A DNA stretch of 64,000 bases. Source: Blautia sp. GTDB taxonomy: Bacteria; Bacillota; Clostridia; Lachnospirales; Lachnospiraceae. The stretch lies in NCBI GenBank assembly GCA_023663685.1, contig JAMPHB010000001.1:609220-673219 (forward strand), read 5' to 3'. The first letter of the stretch is position 1. Each line of letters opens with the position of its first letter. The translations under genes were made by a program, and so were the position numbers. A model generated the notes under the pieces. It ran no database searches. It saw only the letters and a list, made by a program, of their open reading frames with translations, and was not told where the DNA came from. This document shows, piece after piece, positions 1 through 8,400 of the stretch.

Positions 1-9
1 CTATTACTC

Positions 10-38
10 AATATAATACTATAAACAGGGTTTGTCAA
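10..38 (-). promoter_or_regulatory. sigma-A type promoter reading out of the window to the left
   Basis: On the minus strand a perfect -35 TTGACA (33..38) is followed after 17 bases by TATATT (10..15), a five-of-six match to the -10 consensus. It lies just downstream of the zinc-ribbon gene that ends at 81 and would drive a gene beyond the left edge. The gene itself is not visible. Confidence 0.6.
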
Positions 39-80
39 CCCATATATATACTATAGCTTGTAGTTATAGCGTTAATAACC

Positions 81-512
81 TTAAAACATTGTCGTAAACA
101 TCGAAGAGAGAATCGTAGCGCAAATAAGCACAACAATCAGCTTAAGCACAAGCGCTATTCCGCTGCAGACGATTCCGGCAATCGCCATGTCCTTCCCCGT
201 CGTATGCCTGTTAAGCGCCAGCGCACCCAACACAATGGAGACGACTGCAAGGGCAAGTGTCAGCCACCACCATTTCACGCAGCAGCAAACCAGCAGCGCG
301 ATGATTCCCAGCACCATGGAGGTAACTGCCATTCCGGTCGCGCCTCCGTCCATATTGTCCGGGGGAGCTCCATAGCCCGTCCCGGGATTCTGATACTGGT
401 TATTACCGGCATTCTGATACTGGTTATTACCGGCATTCGTCACCGGAGTCCCACAGTAACCGCACACATTTGCGCCGTCCGGCATCTCATTTCCACAATT
501 CTTACAAAACAT
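81..512 (-). CDS. zinc-ribbon membrane protein, DUF4190-like
   Basis: A 143-residue protein that starts with a short zinc ribbon: Cys3, Cys6, Cys18 and Cys21 in two CxxC pairs. A low-complexity linker follows in which NAGNNQYQ is repeated, then two hydrophobic segments (roughly residues 60-100 and 108-140) separated by a short polar stretch with a conserved-looking GKDMAIAGI motif. This layout, a zinc ribbon joined to a two-helix DUF4190-type membrane domain, is common in Firmicutes and has no settled function; a role as a small membrane sensor or scaffold is only a guess. It ends 12 bases after the stop of nothing else and begins 12 bases downstream of the cohesin/dockerin gene stop, so the two are probably co-transcribed. 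Confidence 0.7.
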   Translation of the reverse strand: MFCKNCGNEMPDGANVCGYCGTPVTNAGNNQYQNAGNNQYQNPGTGYGAPPDNMDGGATGMAVTSMVLGIIALLVCCCVKWWWLTLALAVVSIVLGALALNRHTTGKDMAIAGIVCSGIALVLKLIVVLICATILSSMFTTMF

Positions 513-524
513 TTTTCTCTCCCG

Positions 525-1706
525 TTAATTAAATGATGTAATACTTCCGTTGTAATAACGCATGATCAGAGTCGCATCCACAAGGTTCACCTTACCATCC
601 TTATTAACGTCCGCGTTCGTCTGCTGTGCGGCTGTCAGCGTCTTGACGTCGTTGTAATACTGGACAACGTAGAGCGCATCCACCAGATCCACCTTTCCGT
701 TGCCATTGACGTCTCCAAGAATGCTGCTGCTTCCCACAGTCCCTCCGCTGCCGCTGCTGCTCCCGCTCCCAGTTCCCAGCGTCACTGTGCTGGTAACATC
801 GTTCGCGTTGTAGGCAATCTCCTCCTTGCCCCTGATGGAATCCACCGTAAACAGTACATTGGTGGTAGGCGCTGTGCCTGACGTGGTCGTCGATACAGCA
901 GAGGCCGTCTTAAAGTTCATGTTGAGAAGCAGCCCCGTATCCTTGAGCTCGTCCGTCGCCTTGAGCTTCACCAGCGCTTTTCCGTTGGACAGATTCGTCA
1001 CTGTGGATTCCGTCAGTTTACTCTTAAAAGGATCCTCAAAGGTTACAGAGTCCAGTGTCAGACGTGAAGAGTCATAGCTTGCCGTAAGCTCCATCTCTGT
1101 AAAACCATCGTTGGCTGTCAGCCTCACCGGAACAGTAACAGAGCCTGTGCCGGAGGCATTGCTGGAAGCAAGGGTGACATTTTTAACCTTGCTGCTGGTA
1201 AGCGTCGCCCGCACAGTACCGTAATTCACCAGACCTATGTATCCATTGTTGTTTCGATAAGACACCAGCACATTGCGCAGGGTGACTGTCGTAGACACAA
1301 CCGACCGGGTCACTGTAAAGGGAATGCTCGTGAACATGTTCGACGTATCCTTGGGAAGCTCGCCGCCATAAGCCGAAATATCCACCGCACCGGTCGTGTA
1401 GTTGTAGGTCGTGTATACGGAGGGAATATCTCCTATGGACAGCGCGGTCTGGTCGTACTCCAGCACCCCTGAAAAGCCGGTAATCCGCGCGCCGTAGGCG
1501 TACAGCCGCAGCTCGACCTTATCACTGACATTCAGCGTCGGCGCATTTGTGGTGGTGGAAGATGCTGTGGTGGAACCTGAAGCGGTCACCAGCCTCGCCT
1601 CAAAAACTCCGTCGTTTGTGACATCCGCACGCACCGGCGCCGGGTTCACTCCGACAGCCACAAGAATAAGTGCGCACGCCAGCAAATATGCTGCAAATTT
1701 TTTCAT
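525..1706 (-). CDS. secreted protein with two cohesin-like domains and a C-terminal dockerin
   Basis: About 393 residues. The chosen ATG (1706) gives the signal peptide MKKFAAYLLACALILVAVG and has a GGGG ribosome site; an ATG nine codons upstream is possible. After the signal peptide come two beta-rich domains (about 30-170 and 175-310) of the cohesin/carbohydrate-binding type, with motifs such as GFSGVLEYDQTALS and TEMELTASYDSSRLTL. A Gly/Ser linker follows. The C-terminus is a type I dockerin with two duplicated calcium loops, GDVNGNGKVDLVDA and ADVNKDGKVNLVDA, each followed by a helix. The protein should be exported and bind calcium. Dockerins normally dock onto cohesins of a scaffoldin; carrying both kinds of domain in one chain suggests self-association or a non-cellulosomal surface role. 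No glycosidase is seen nearby. Confidence 0.75.
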   Translation of the reverse strand: MKKFAAYLLACALILVAVGVNPAPVRADVTNDGVFEARLVTASGSTTASSTTTNAPTLNVSDKVELRLYAYGARITGFSGVLEYDQTALSIGDIPSVYTTYNYTTGAVDISAYGGELPKDTSNMFTSIPFTVTRSVVSTTVTLRNVLVSYRNNNGYIGLVNYGTVRATLTSSKVKNVTLASSNASGTGSVTVPVRLTANDGFTEMELTASYDSSRLTLDSVTFEDPFKSKLTESTVTNLSNGKALVKLKATDELKDTGLLLNMNFKTASAVSTTTSGTAPTTNVLFTVDSIRGKEEIAYNANDVTSTVTLGTGSGSSSGSGGTVGSSSILGDVNGNGKVDLVDALYVVQYYNDVKTLTAAQQTNADVNKDGKVNLVDATLIMRYYNGSITSFN

Positions 1707-1754
1707 AATTTTCGCCCCATTTCTTAAATTCATATATGTTGTCCTATGTTTCCT

Positions 1755-1783
1755 ATTTTATCATTTCCTATCCGGATTAGCAA
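1755..1783 (-). promoter_or_regulatory. promoter of the cohesin/dockerin gene
   Basis: Minus-strand TTGCTA (1778..1783), 17-base spacer, TAAAAT (1755..1760), located about 50 bases before the start codon at 1706. It is divergent from the RelA/SpoT-like gene promoter. Confidence 0.55.
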
Positions 1784-1806
1784 TCCTTAAATGTCCTTCT
1801 TTCCAG

Positions 1807-1835
1807 TTGCATTTTTATGCTCAATTGTCTATAAT
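1807..1835 (+). promoter_or_regulatory. promoter of the RelA/SpoT-like gene
   Basis: TTGCAT (1807..1812), exactly 17 bases, then a perfect TATAAT (1830..1835). The ATG at 1843 is eight bases after the -10 element, where transcription would be expected to start, and no Shine-Dalgarno sequence fits between them. Confidence 0.65.
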
Positions 1836-1842
1836 CTTTTCT

Positions 1843-2832
1843 ATGATTACTTTAAATGACTATTTATACTCCGGGGATACCATCTTAAAAATACTAAAGA
1901 ACTATGCGGCTGACTTAAAGGGAGACGTAAGTATAAGCCACAACCAGATTGATCTCATGCACTGCAATTTTCTGCTGCAGCTTACTGAGCTTCTGCAGCA
2001 CAATGACTTTTTGAACTCCCAATCCCAGAGAATCCGGGAGTTCTACAAATTCATGGCCAAAGAATATCCGTTTTTGGCCTTCACCTTCAAGGGGCGTATC
2101 AAGTCCCTGATTCGGGCGGAGGAAAAATTCAACGGCAATATTGCGGAGTACATCTACGACTATTATAGTACATATAACAGCTATCCGTCCCTGCCAGAGC
2201 TTAAAAACCGTCTGAACTGCTTTCGGGATCTGATTGCGTACCGCATCGTGATTTCTTTGCCCAAATGTCATCTGAAAAAGGGGGAGGATATACGCGTAGA
2301 GGAAGAAAAATATCTCTACAGTATCGCGGGCTGCCTGCCCTCCTTTTTGGAGGAAAGAGGTTTTACTGCAGAGCTGTCGGCACTCTCCTCCGGTCAGGCG
2401 TCCCCGCTTCTGCCCGCTGACCTGCGCCCCTACTACCGGGATTATATTGCAAGCCCCACGCCCTACGGCTATCAGTCTTTGCATATCACATTTTATGATA
2501 ATCTCGCCCGCTGCTATGTGGAGGTGCAGCTTCGCACCAAGGCGATGGACGACTACGCGGAAATCGGCCCTGCCAACCATCTCGGCTATGAAAAACGTCA
2601 GGAAAGCGACCGCATCCGCAGAGCGGCAATCCCACAGGGCGAATGTGTCTATTTTGACGATGCCTACGAGCGGGGACTCCTGCTCCAGAATCTTGATCTC
2701 TCGCAACTGGACGTGAATATGTTCTCCGCCATTGATAATCTGTTGATCAATGACGGATGCGGGCTGTTCCGCGGCAGGGCCATCCTTCCCTATGAGCATC
2801 TGTCCCGCTTTCAAAATGACCTGATTGATTAG
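1843..2832 (+). CDS. RelA/SpoT-domain protein, probable (p)ppGpp synthetase
   Basis: A 329-residue protein with one RelA/SpoT synthetase domain in its middle and C-terminal part. Visible hallmarks are RIKSLIRAEEK (85-95), RDLIAYRIV (128-136), DYIASPTPYGYQSLHITF (200-217), VEVQLRTKAMDDYAE (226-240) and NHLGYE (245-250). These match the nucleotide-binding and catalytic segments of alarmone synthetases, including the Glu228-Gln229-x-Arg231 motif. The usual HxWxYK-like end motif is altered to HLGYE. There is no HD hydrolase, TGS or ACT domain, so by family knowledge it would make but not degrade (p)ppGpp, like a small alarmone synthetase with about 75 extra N-terminal residues. The reading frame stays open upstream to 1549, but that part is antisense to the dockerin gene and has no promoter, so ATG 1843 was chosen. 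The start codon lies almost at the expected transcription start. Confidence 0.75.
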   Translation: MITLNDYLYSGDTILKILKNYAADLKGDVSISHNQIDLMHCNFLLQLTELLQHNDFLNSQSQRIREFYKFMAKEYPFLAFTFKGRIKSLIRAEEKFNGNIAEYIYDYYSTYNSYPSLPELKNRLNCFRDLIAYRIVISLPKCHLKKGEDIRVEEEKYLYSIAGCLPSFLEERGFTAELSALSSGQASPLLPADLRPYYRDYIASPTPYGYQSLHITFYDNLARCYVEVQLRTKAMDDYAEIGPANHLGYEKRQESDRIRRAAIPQGECVYFDDAYERGLLLQNLDLSQLDVNMFSAIDNLLINDGCGLFRGRAILPYEHLSRFQNDLID

Positions 2833-2897
2833 GTTGACGGGCACAGCACAAACATTTCATTCGACAGGATTTTTAAGCTTCTTGAATTGTATGTAAA

Positions 2898-2927
2898 AGC
2901 ACCACAATTCGCAGGAATTGTGGTGCT
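2898..2927. terminator. bidirectional terminator between convergent genes
   Basis: A perfect 13-bp stem, AGCACCACAATTC and GAATTGTGGTGCT, with loop GCAG. On the minus strand it is followed by TTTTAC and on the plus strand by a T-rich stretch, so it can stop both the RelA-like gene and the GGGtGRT gene. Confidence 0.85.
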
Positions 2928-2967
2928 CTCTGTCTTTATATTCTTATATGCATTTTACTTAACTCTC

Positions 2968-3978
2968 TTAGCATTTACCTGCCTTGTGAGCCTCCTCCAC
3001 AGCTACTGCAACCGACACGGTCATGCCGACCATCGGGTTATTTCCGGCACCGATCAGTCCCATCATTTCCACATGCGCGGGCACGGAAGAAGAGCCTGCA
3101 AACTGCGCATCGGAATGCATACGTCCGAGGGTATCGGTCATACCATAAGAAGCCGGACCTGCAGCCATATTGTCCGGATGGAGGGTACGTCCCGTACCGC
3201 CGCCGGAAGCCACTGAGAAGTATTTCTTGCCCAGCTCATTGCACTCCTTCTTGTAGGTACCTGCCACCGGATGCTGGAAGCGGGTCGGATTCGTGGAGTT
3301 ACCGGTAATGGAAACGCCCACGTTCTCATGGTGCATAATTGCCACACCCTCCTGCACATCATCTGCACCGTAGCATTTCACAGTCGCGCGAAGGCCGTCC
3401 GAATAAGGCTTCTCATATACGATATTGAGCTTTGCCTCCTTGTAGTCATACTGGGTCTCCACAAAGGTAAAGCCATTGATTCTCGAGATAATCTGAGCCG
3501 CATCCTTGCCAAGTCCGTTTAAGATTACGCGAAGGGGCTTCTGGCGCACCTTGTTCGCTTTCTCCGCGATTCCGATTGCGCCCTCGGCAGCGGCAAAGGA
3601 TTCATGCCCGGCCAGGAAACAGAAGCACTCGGTCTCCTCCTCCAGGAGCATCTTGCCGAGATTGCCGTGTCCCAGTCCAACCTTGCGGTGATCCGCAACA
3701 GAGCCCGGGATACAGAAAGCCTGCAGACCCTCTCCAATTGCAGCGGCCGCATCCGCAGCCCTCACTGCCCCCTTCTTGATGGCAATCGCCGCGCCTACAA
3801 TATATGCCCAGCAGGCATTCTCAAAACAGATCGGCTGGATTTTCTTAATCTGCTCGTATACATCAAGTCCAGCGTCCTTCGTGATTTTCTCCGCTTCCTC
3901 AATGGAACTGATGCCATAGCTGTTCAGCACCGCGTTAATCTGAGGAATTCTTCTCTCATATGATTCAAATAAAGCCAT
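2968..3978 (-). CDS. GGGtGRT family protein
   Basis: A 336-residue soluble protein recognised by its family motif GGGTGRT near the C-terminus, followed by LHPDNMAAGPASYGMTDTLG and MHSDAQFAGSSSVPAHVEMM. The N-terminus (MALFESYERRIPQINAVLNSY) and a mid-section with FENACWAYIVGAAIAIKKG are typical. The biochemical role of this family is not established. It lies 30 bases downstream of an iron-sulfur cluster scaffold-like gene, and the same pairing is the usual annotation context in Clostridia, which suggests a role connected with that protein. The C-terminus ends in Cys (HKAGKC). The start has a GGAGAATACATA ribosome site region. Confidence is high for the family and low for any function. Confidence 0.85.
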   Translation of the reverse strand: MALFESYERRIPQINAVLNSYGISSIEEAEKITKDAGLDVYEQIKKIQPICFENACWAYIVGAAIAIKKGAVRAADAAAAIGEGLQAFCIPGSVADHRKVGLGHGNLGKMLLEEETECFCFLAGHESFAAAEGAIGIAEKANKVRQKPLRVILNGLGKDAAQIISRINGFTFVETQYDYKEAKLNIVYEKPYSDGLRATVKCYGADDVQEGVAIMHHENVGVSITGNSTNPTRFQHPVAGTYKKECNELGKKYFSVASGGGTGRTLHPDNMAAGPASYGMTDTLGRMHSDAQFAGSSSVPAHVEMMGLIGAGNNPMVGMTVSVAVAVEEAHKAGKC

Positions 3979-4008
3979 GATTATGTATTCTCCTTTCCCT
4001 CGTCCGTT

Positions 4009-4701
4009 CTACTCAACACGCGGATCGATAATCTTCACAGCGTCGTCCACGCGGCCGTACTGACCCTTCGCCTTCTCCCATGCGGTGTTCGGATCGTCAC
4101 CCTTCTTGATAAAATCTGTCATCTTTCCGAGAGAAACGAACTGATAGCCGATTACCTCATTGTCTGCGTCCAGTGCAATGCCGGTCACATAGCCCTCGGC
4201 CATCTCAAGATAACGCACACCCTTCTCCTTAGTCGCATACATCGTGCCGACCTGGGAGCGAAGTCCCTTTCCAAGATCCTCAAGCCCTGCGCCGATTGCA
4301 AGACCGTCATCAGAAAACGCACTCTGGGTACGTCCATACACAATCTGTAAAAACAGCTCTCTCATCGCCGTATTGATGGCGTCACAGACCAGATCCGTGT
4401 TGAGTGCCTCCAGAATCGTCTTGCCCTGAAGAACCTCCGCCGCCATAGCCGCCGAGTGAGTCATGCCGGAGCATCCAATCGTCTCGACCAGCGCCTCCTC
4501 AATCACGCCGTTCTTCACGTTCAGGGAAAGCTTGCAGGCTCCCTGCTGCGGCGCACACCAGCCCACGCCGTGTGTAAAGCCGGAAATGTCCTCGATTTTC
4601 TTGGAATGAACCCACTTTCCCTCCTCCGGGATCGGAGCCGGCTCATGCTTTGCGCCCTTGGCAACCGGACACATGTTTTCAACTTCCTTCGTGTAAATCA
4701 T
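4009..4701 (-). CDS. iron-sulfur cluster assembly scaffold-like protein (NifU/IscU N-type)
   Basis: A 230-residue protein with an IscU/NifU-like fold signature: VGWCAPQQGACKLSLNVKNG, then VETIGCSGMTHSAAMAAEVL and GKTILEALNTDLVCDAI, which resemble the cysteine-bearing ligand segments of Fe-S scaffolds. The second half (GVRYLEMAEGYVTGIALDAD onward) is not part of classic IscU and is peculiar to this family. The likely role is binding or handling an Fe-S cluster, but whether it is a true scaffold is not shown. The start codon has an excellent AAAGGAG site seven bases upstream. It is the first gene of a two-gene operon with the GGGtGRT protein, with 30 bases between them. Confidence 0.75.
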   Translation of the reverse strand: MIYTKEVENMCPVAKGAKHEPAPIPEEGKWVHSKKIEDISGFTHGVGWCAPQQGACKLSLNVKNGVIEEALVETIGCSGMTHSAAMAAEVLQGKTILEALNTDLVCDAINTAMRELFLQIVYGRTQSAFSDDGLAIGAGLEDLGKGLRSQVGTMYATKEKGVRYLEMAEGYVTGIALDADNEVIGYQFVSLGKMTDFIKKGDDPNTAWEKAKGQYGRVDDAVKIIDPRVE

Positions 4702-4808
4702 CTTAAGACTCCTTTCATGTTACTGTTATCATCTTAACATATCTCTAATATTTTTGCACATTTTGCCTCATAAGTCTAGTACCAAATTGCTATTTTTCAT
4801 GGTTTTTC

Positions 4809-5483
4809 CTAATACTTTTTCACCACATGCTCTGCATCCTTGAAGATGGAATCTGCGGGGATGATTCCCCGCACCGAGGACAGTGGATATACGTTTGTGT
4901 GCGTTCCGATTACAGTGCCCGGATTTAACACACTGTTGCAGCCCACTTCCACAAAATCACCGAGCATCGCGCCAAATTTTTTAAGTCCCGTTTCAATTTC
5001 TTCTCCCGTACCATATTTATCCTTGACAATCACCAGCGTCTTGTCTGATTTCACATTGGAGGTGATGGAGCCCGCCCCCATATGGGAACGGTAGCCTAAA
5101 ATCGAATCCCCCACATAATTATAGTGAGGCGCCTGCACTGAATCAAAAATAATGTCATTCTTGACCTCTGTGGAGTTGCCCACCACGGAGCATTTCCCGA
5201 TGACTGCGCTTCCGCGGATAAAGGCACAATGCCGGATTTCCGCCTCCTCATCAATAATCAGCGGCCCGTTCAGGCAGGCGCTCTCCGCCACTTTCGCAGA
5301 TTTTGCCACCCATATATCCTCCCCGCGCCTCTCATAACGCCCGGCATCGAGGGTCGGCCCCAGCCTCCGGATAAAATCCGAAATTCCCGCCAGCGCCTCC
5401 CACGGATAAGTGAACTCTGCGAGGTATTCTCCCGCGATTGTCTTGGTCAAATCAAACATATTACAAATTTTTGCTGTCTCCAT
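4809..5483 (-). CDS. left-handed beta-helix (hexapeptide repeat) protein, GlmU C-domain-like
   Basis: A 224-residue protein. The first about 55 residues are helical (MFDLTKTIAGEYLAEFTYPW); the rest is a left-handed beta-helix of imperfect hexapeptides, e.g. VWVAKSAKVAESACLNGPLIID, IRGSAVIGKCSVVGNSTEV, then GAMLGDFVEVGCNSVLNPGT and VYPLSSVRGIIP. Relatives are annotated as UDP-N-acetylglucosamine pyrophosphorylase-like, corresponding to the acetyltransferase part of GlmU, but no nucleotidyltransferase domain is present here, so the substrate is open. The start codon lies 23 bases inside the end of the topoisomerase gene, which implies translational coupling. The gene ends with AAGTATTAG. Confidence 0.65.
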   Translation of the reverse strand: METAKICNMFDLTKTIAGEYLAEFTYPWEALAGISDFIRRLGPTLDAGRYERRGEDIWVAKSAKVAESACLNGPLIIDEEAEIRHCAFIRGSAVIGKCSVVGNSTEVKNDIIFDSVQAPHYNYVGDSILGYRSHMGAGSITSNVKSDKTLVIVKDKYGTGEEIETGLKKFGAMLGDFVEVGCNSVLNPGTVIGTHTNVYPLSSVRGIIPADSIFKDAEHVVKKY

Positions 5484-8400
5484 CCTTCATTTCCTTTCCT
5501 TCACTCTCTTCCTGACCTGCGGCTTTAACCTGAGGTTTCTTCCCTGCCTGCTCCTGCGGCTCTCCCGGATTATCAAAATCGAAGGAGATCTGCCCGTTCT
5601 CGTACTTTAGGCAGGCGTCGAAGGTATTTCCCGCTTTGGAGGTAAAACCCAAAACCTTATGCCTTGTCCTTCCCGTGGCAAAAAGCTCCTTTAAGATATC
5701 CTCTGAAAGTTCCACATGCGCCAGTGTATGCCATATCTGAAATCCACAGTCACAAGTGTATTTCCATTGAGAGCAAAATAACAGCCTGCCACAGCGGGGA
5801 CAGGGCAGCTTCGACTCCACGGGTTTGGGCTTTTCGGGAAAATCAAAGACGATATCCCCCTCCTCTGACAGCTTTAGGGGCGCGTCAAATTTCATTCCCG
5901 TCTTTGCCACAAAGCCGGAGATCACATCTGTTTTTTTCTTCGTCAAAAGCTCCTTTAGCTGCGCCTCTTTAATACTGACGCTGGCAATCCTGCCCACCAG
6001 AAAACGGCAGCTCTGCGGATCCTCCTTCTGATAGCCGGCACAGGCAAAGCCAAAGGGCGTCACAACCACCTCCCCGCCGCATTTCGGGCATTTCACGCCC
6101 TTCACCCTCTTTGCCTCCACATGATTAAAATCAAAGCGAAGTCCGGTCACTTTGCCAGCCTCATCCCTGGCCAGTGCCACCCGGGCGTCGAATTTCTTTC
6201 CATTCTTCGATTTGAAGCCACGCATCGTTTCAGTTATACCGTCATTTAATAACTGCTTCACTTGCGATTCTGTAAAGGACTTTTCTGCCATTTTACCGAT
6301 AGAAAAGCGACAGCCGCCCTCCCGGTAGCCGGCACAGCCGTACCCGAAGGGTGTCACAATAATCTCTCCTCCGCAGAGCGGACACTTTACGCCCTTCACC
6401 TTCTTTACCTCTACATGCTCGAAATCGAACTGTACCTCCACCTGCCCGTTTTCATTTTTTCCCAGCACAAGGCAGGCGTCGAACTTTTTTCCGTTCTTCG
6501 ACTTAAATCCCCGTATCGTATCCGTCCTGCCATCCTTTAAAAGCCGGATAACCTGCGCCTCACTCAGGCTCTTTCCCGCAATGGTTCCCACCGAGAAACG
6601 GCAGCTTTCCGCCTCCCCCGGTGTATAATTCACACAACCGTACCCAAAGGAAGTCTTTCGTATTTTCCCTCCGCAGACCGGACAGACTACATCCGGCAAA
6701 AGCTCCGGCTCCACCCCGGAAAAATCAAAATCGACCGACACCCTCCCGGTCTCCTGCTCCCGCCCAAGCTTTAAGCAGGCATCAAACTTTTTCCCATTCT
6801 TCGACTGAAAGCCACGGATTGTTCCAGTGGCTCCTTTTTCAATGAGCACCTTCACCTGCTCTTCCGTCAAAGCTATACCGGCAATATCTCCGATGTTAAA
6901 ATTACATCCTGATTTATCATTCTTATAATTGCTGCATCCATATCCAAAGGGAGTCGTTACCATCTCACCCCCACAGCTCGGACATAAAACCCCGAGTTTT
7001 TTTCTTACTCCCTTCGCATTTTTCCCTGTGAAAGCACTGATTCTCTCCGTCAGGGGTTCCTGCAGATTCTGGTTGCGCATCTTTAGGGTCTCTGTGCGTA
7101 TAAAATCCTCCAGCTTGCCCCGGTATTCCCAGAAATCCACAGTTCCCTGCGTAATTCCCTCCAGTCCCTTCTCCCATGAAGCCGTCATTTTCGGATTCAG
7201 GAGCGCGGGAACAGTCATGTTCACTACCTCGTAGACCATCTCGCCCAGGCTCTCCGGGGTAAGAATCTGCGTTTTTTTATTGAGATTGAGATAGTGGATA
7301 CGAACCAGCTTCTTAATAATTTCCGCCCGTGTCGCCGAGGTGCCGATTCCCGAACCCCGGATCTGCTCCCGAAGCTCCTCGTCCTCAATGAGCTGTCCGG
7401 CATTCTCCATGGCAAGAACCATGGAGCCGGAAGTGTAGCGCTTCGGCGGAGAAGTCTTTCCCTCGCGCATCGCATAGCCGCCCGCCGAAACCTCATCGCC
7501 GCTGCGATACTTTTCCGCAAAGGCAAGAAGAGCCTCCGGATCCGCCGCCTCTTCCTGCTCCGTCTCCCCCTCGCTGCGGCTGTAAGCTCCCGCCGTCACT
7601 CTGTCCAGCCCCCGGCTGGGATTGGTCGGATCATTTTTATCCTTCTTCTTCGGAATGCCTGCAATTTCCAGATAGCCGGGCTTTTTTAAAAGCTTGCAGG
7701 AGGAAAAAAACATCTCCTTCCTGCCCTCTGCCTCCACCGACACCTGCAGCTTTACTGTCTGATACTCCGCCGGAGGATAAAAGATGCTCAAAAAACGCCG
7801 GACAATCAGCTCAAAGACCGCCCTCTGCAGAGCGCTTAACGACCCCAGCTCCGTGAGCTGTCCCGTTGGAATGACTGCATAGTGGTCTGTGATCTTGGAA
7901 TCATCTGTGTACTGGGTTTTCGGCAGCTTCCCATACAGCCGCTCCGAGAGAATTTTCTCCGCATAAACGGCCGTAGGTTCAAATTGTCTCAAGCCCGCAA
8001 TATTTTTATGAATCTCCTTCGCCACAGCTGTCGAAAGTACCCGCGCGTCCGTTCTGGGATAGGTGGTCAGCTTCTTCTCATAGAGCGCCTGCGCCACCTC
8101 CAGCGTCTCATCCGGGCTAATCTTAAAACGCCTGGCGCACTCTGCCTGCAGCTCCGCCAGATTAAAAAGAAGCGGCGCCTTTTTTCGCGCTGTCCCCTTC
8201 TCAAGCGAATGTACATATGCACGCTTTCCACGCAGGCTTTCCATCAAAGCCTTTGCATCCTTCTCCTCCTTAAAACCGTTCTCCTTATACAAGAGGGGCG
8301 ACTCATAATACCCGGAGCCCTCGGCGGCCTTCCATTCCCCCTCGATGCCCGCCTCCGAAAAACGCCCGGTCACACGGTAGAAGGGCGTCTCCTTAAAATC

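Noticed and set aside
1549-1842. Upstream extension of the RelA/SpoT-like gene
   Set aside because: Antisense to the dockerin gene and upstream of the promoter; sequence is not RelA-like.
1915-2844. 309-codon minus-strand frame opposite the RelA/SpoT-like gene
   Set aside because: Composition of an antisense shadow, no promoter or ribosome site; the sense strand carries clear RelA/SpoT motifs.
5461-7000. Frameshifted duplication of topB
   Set aside because: The 300-base DNA repeats are in frame and encode regular zinc modules of one continuous protein.
8026-8036. TGTCGAA heptamers in topB (also in pilB and the DUF234 ATPase gene)
   Set aside because: A 7-base word is expected several times in 64 kb; these lie inside coding sequence.
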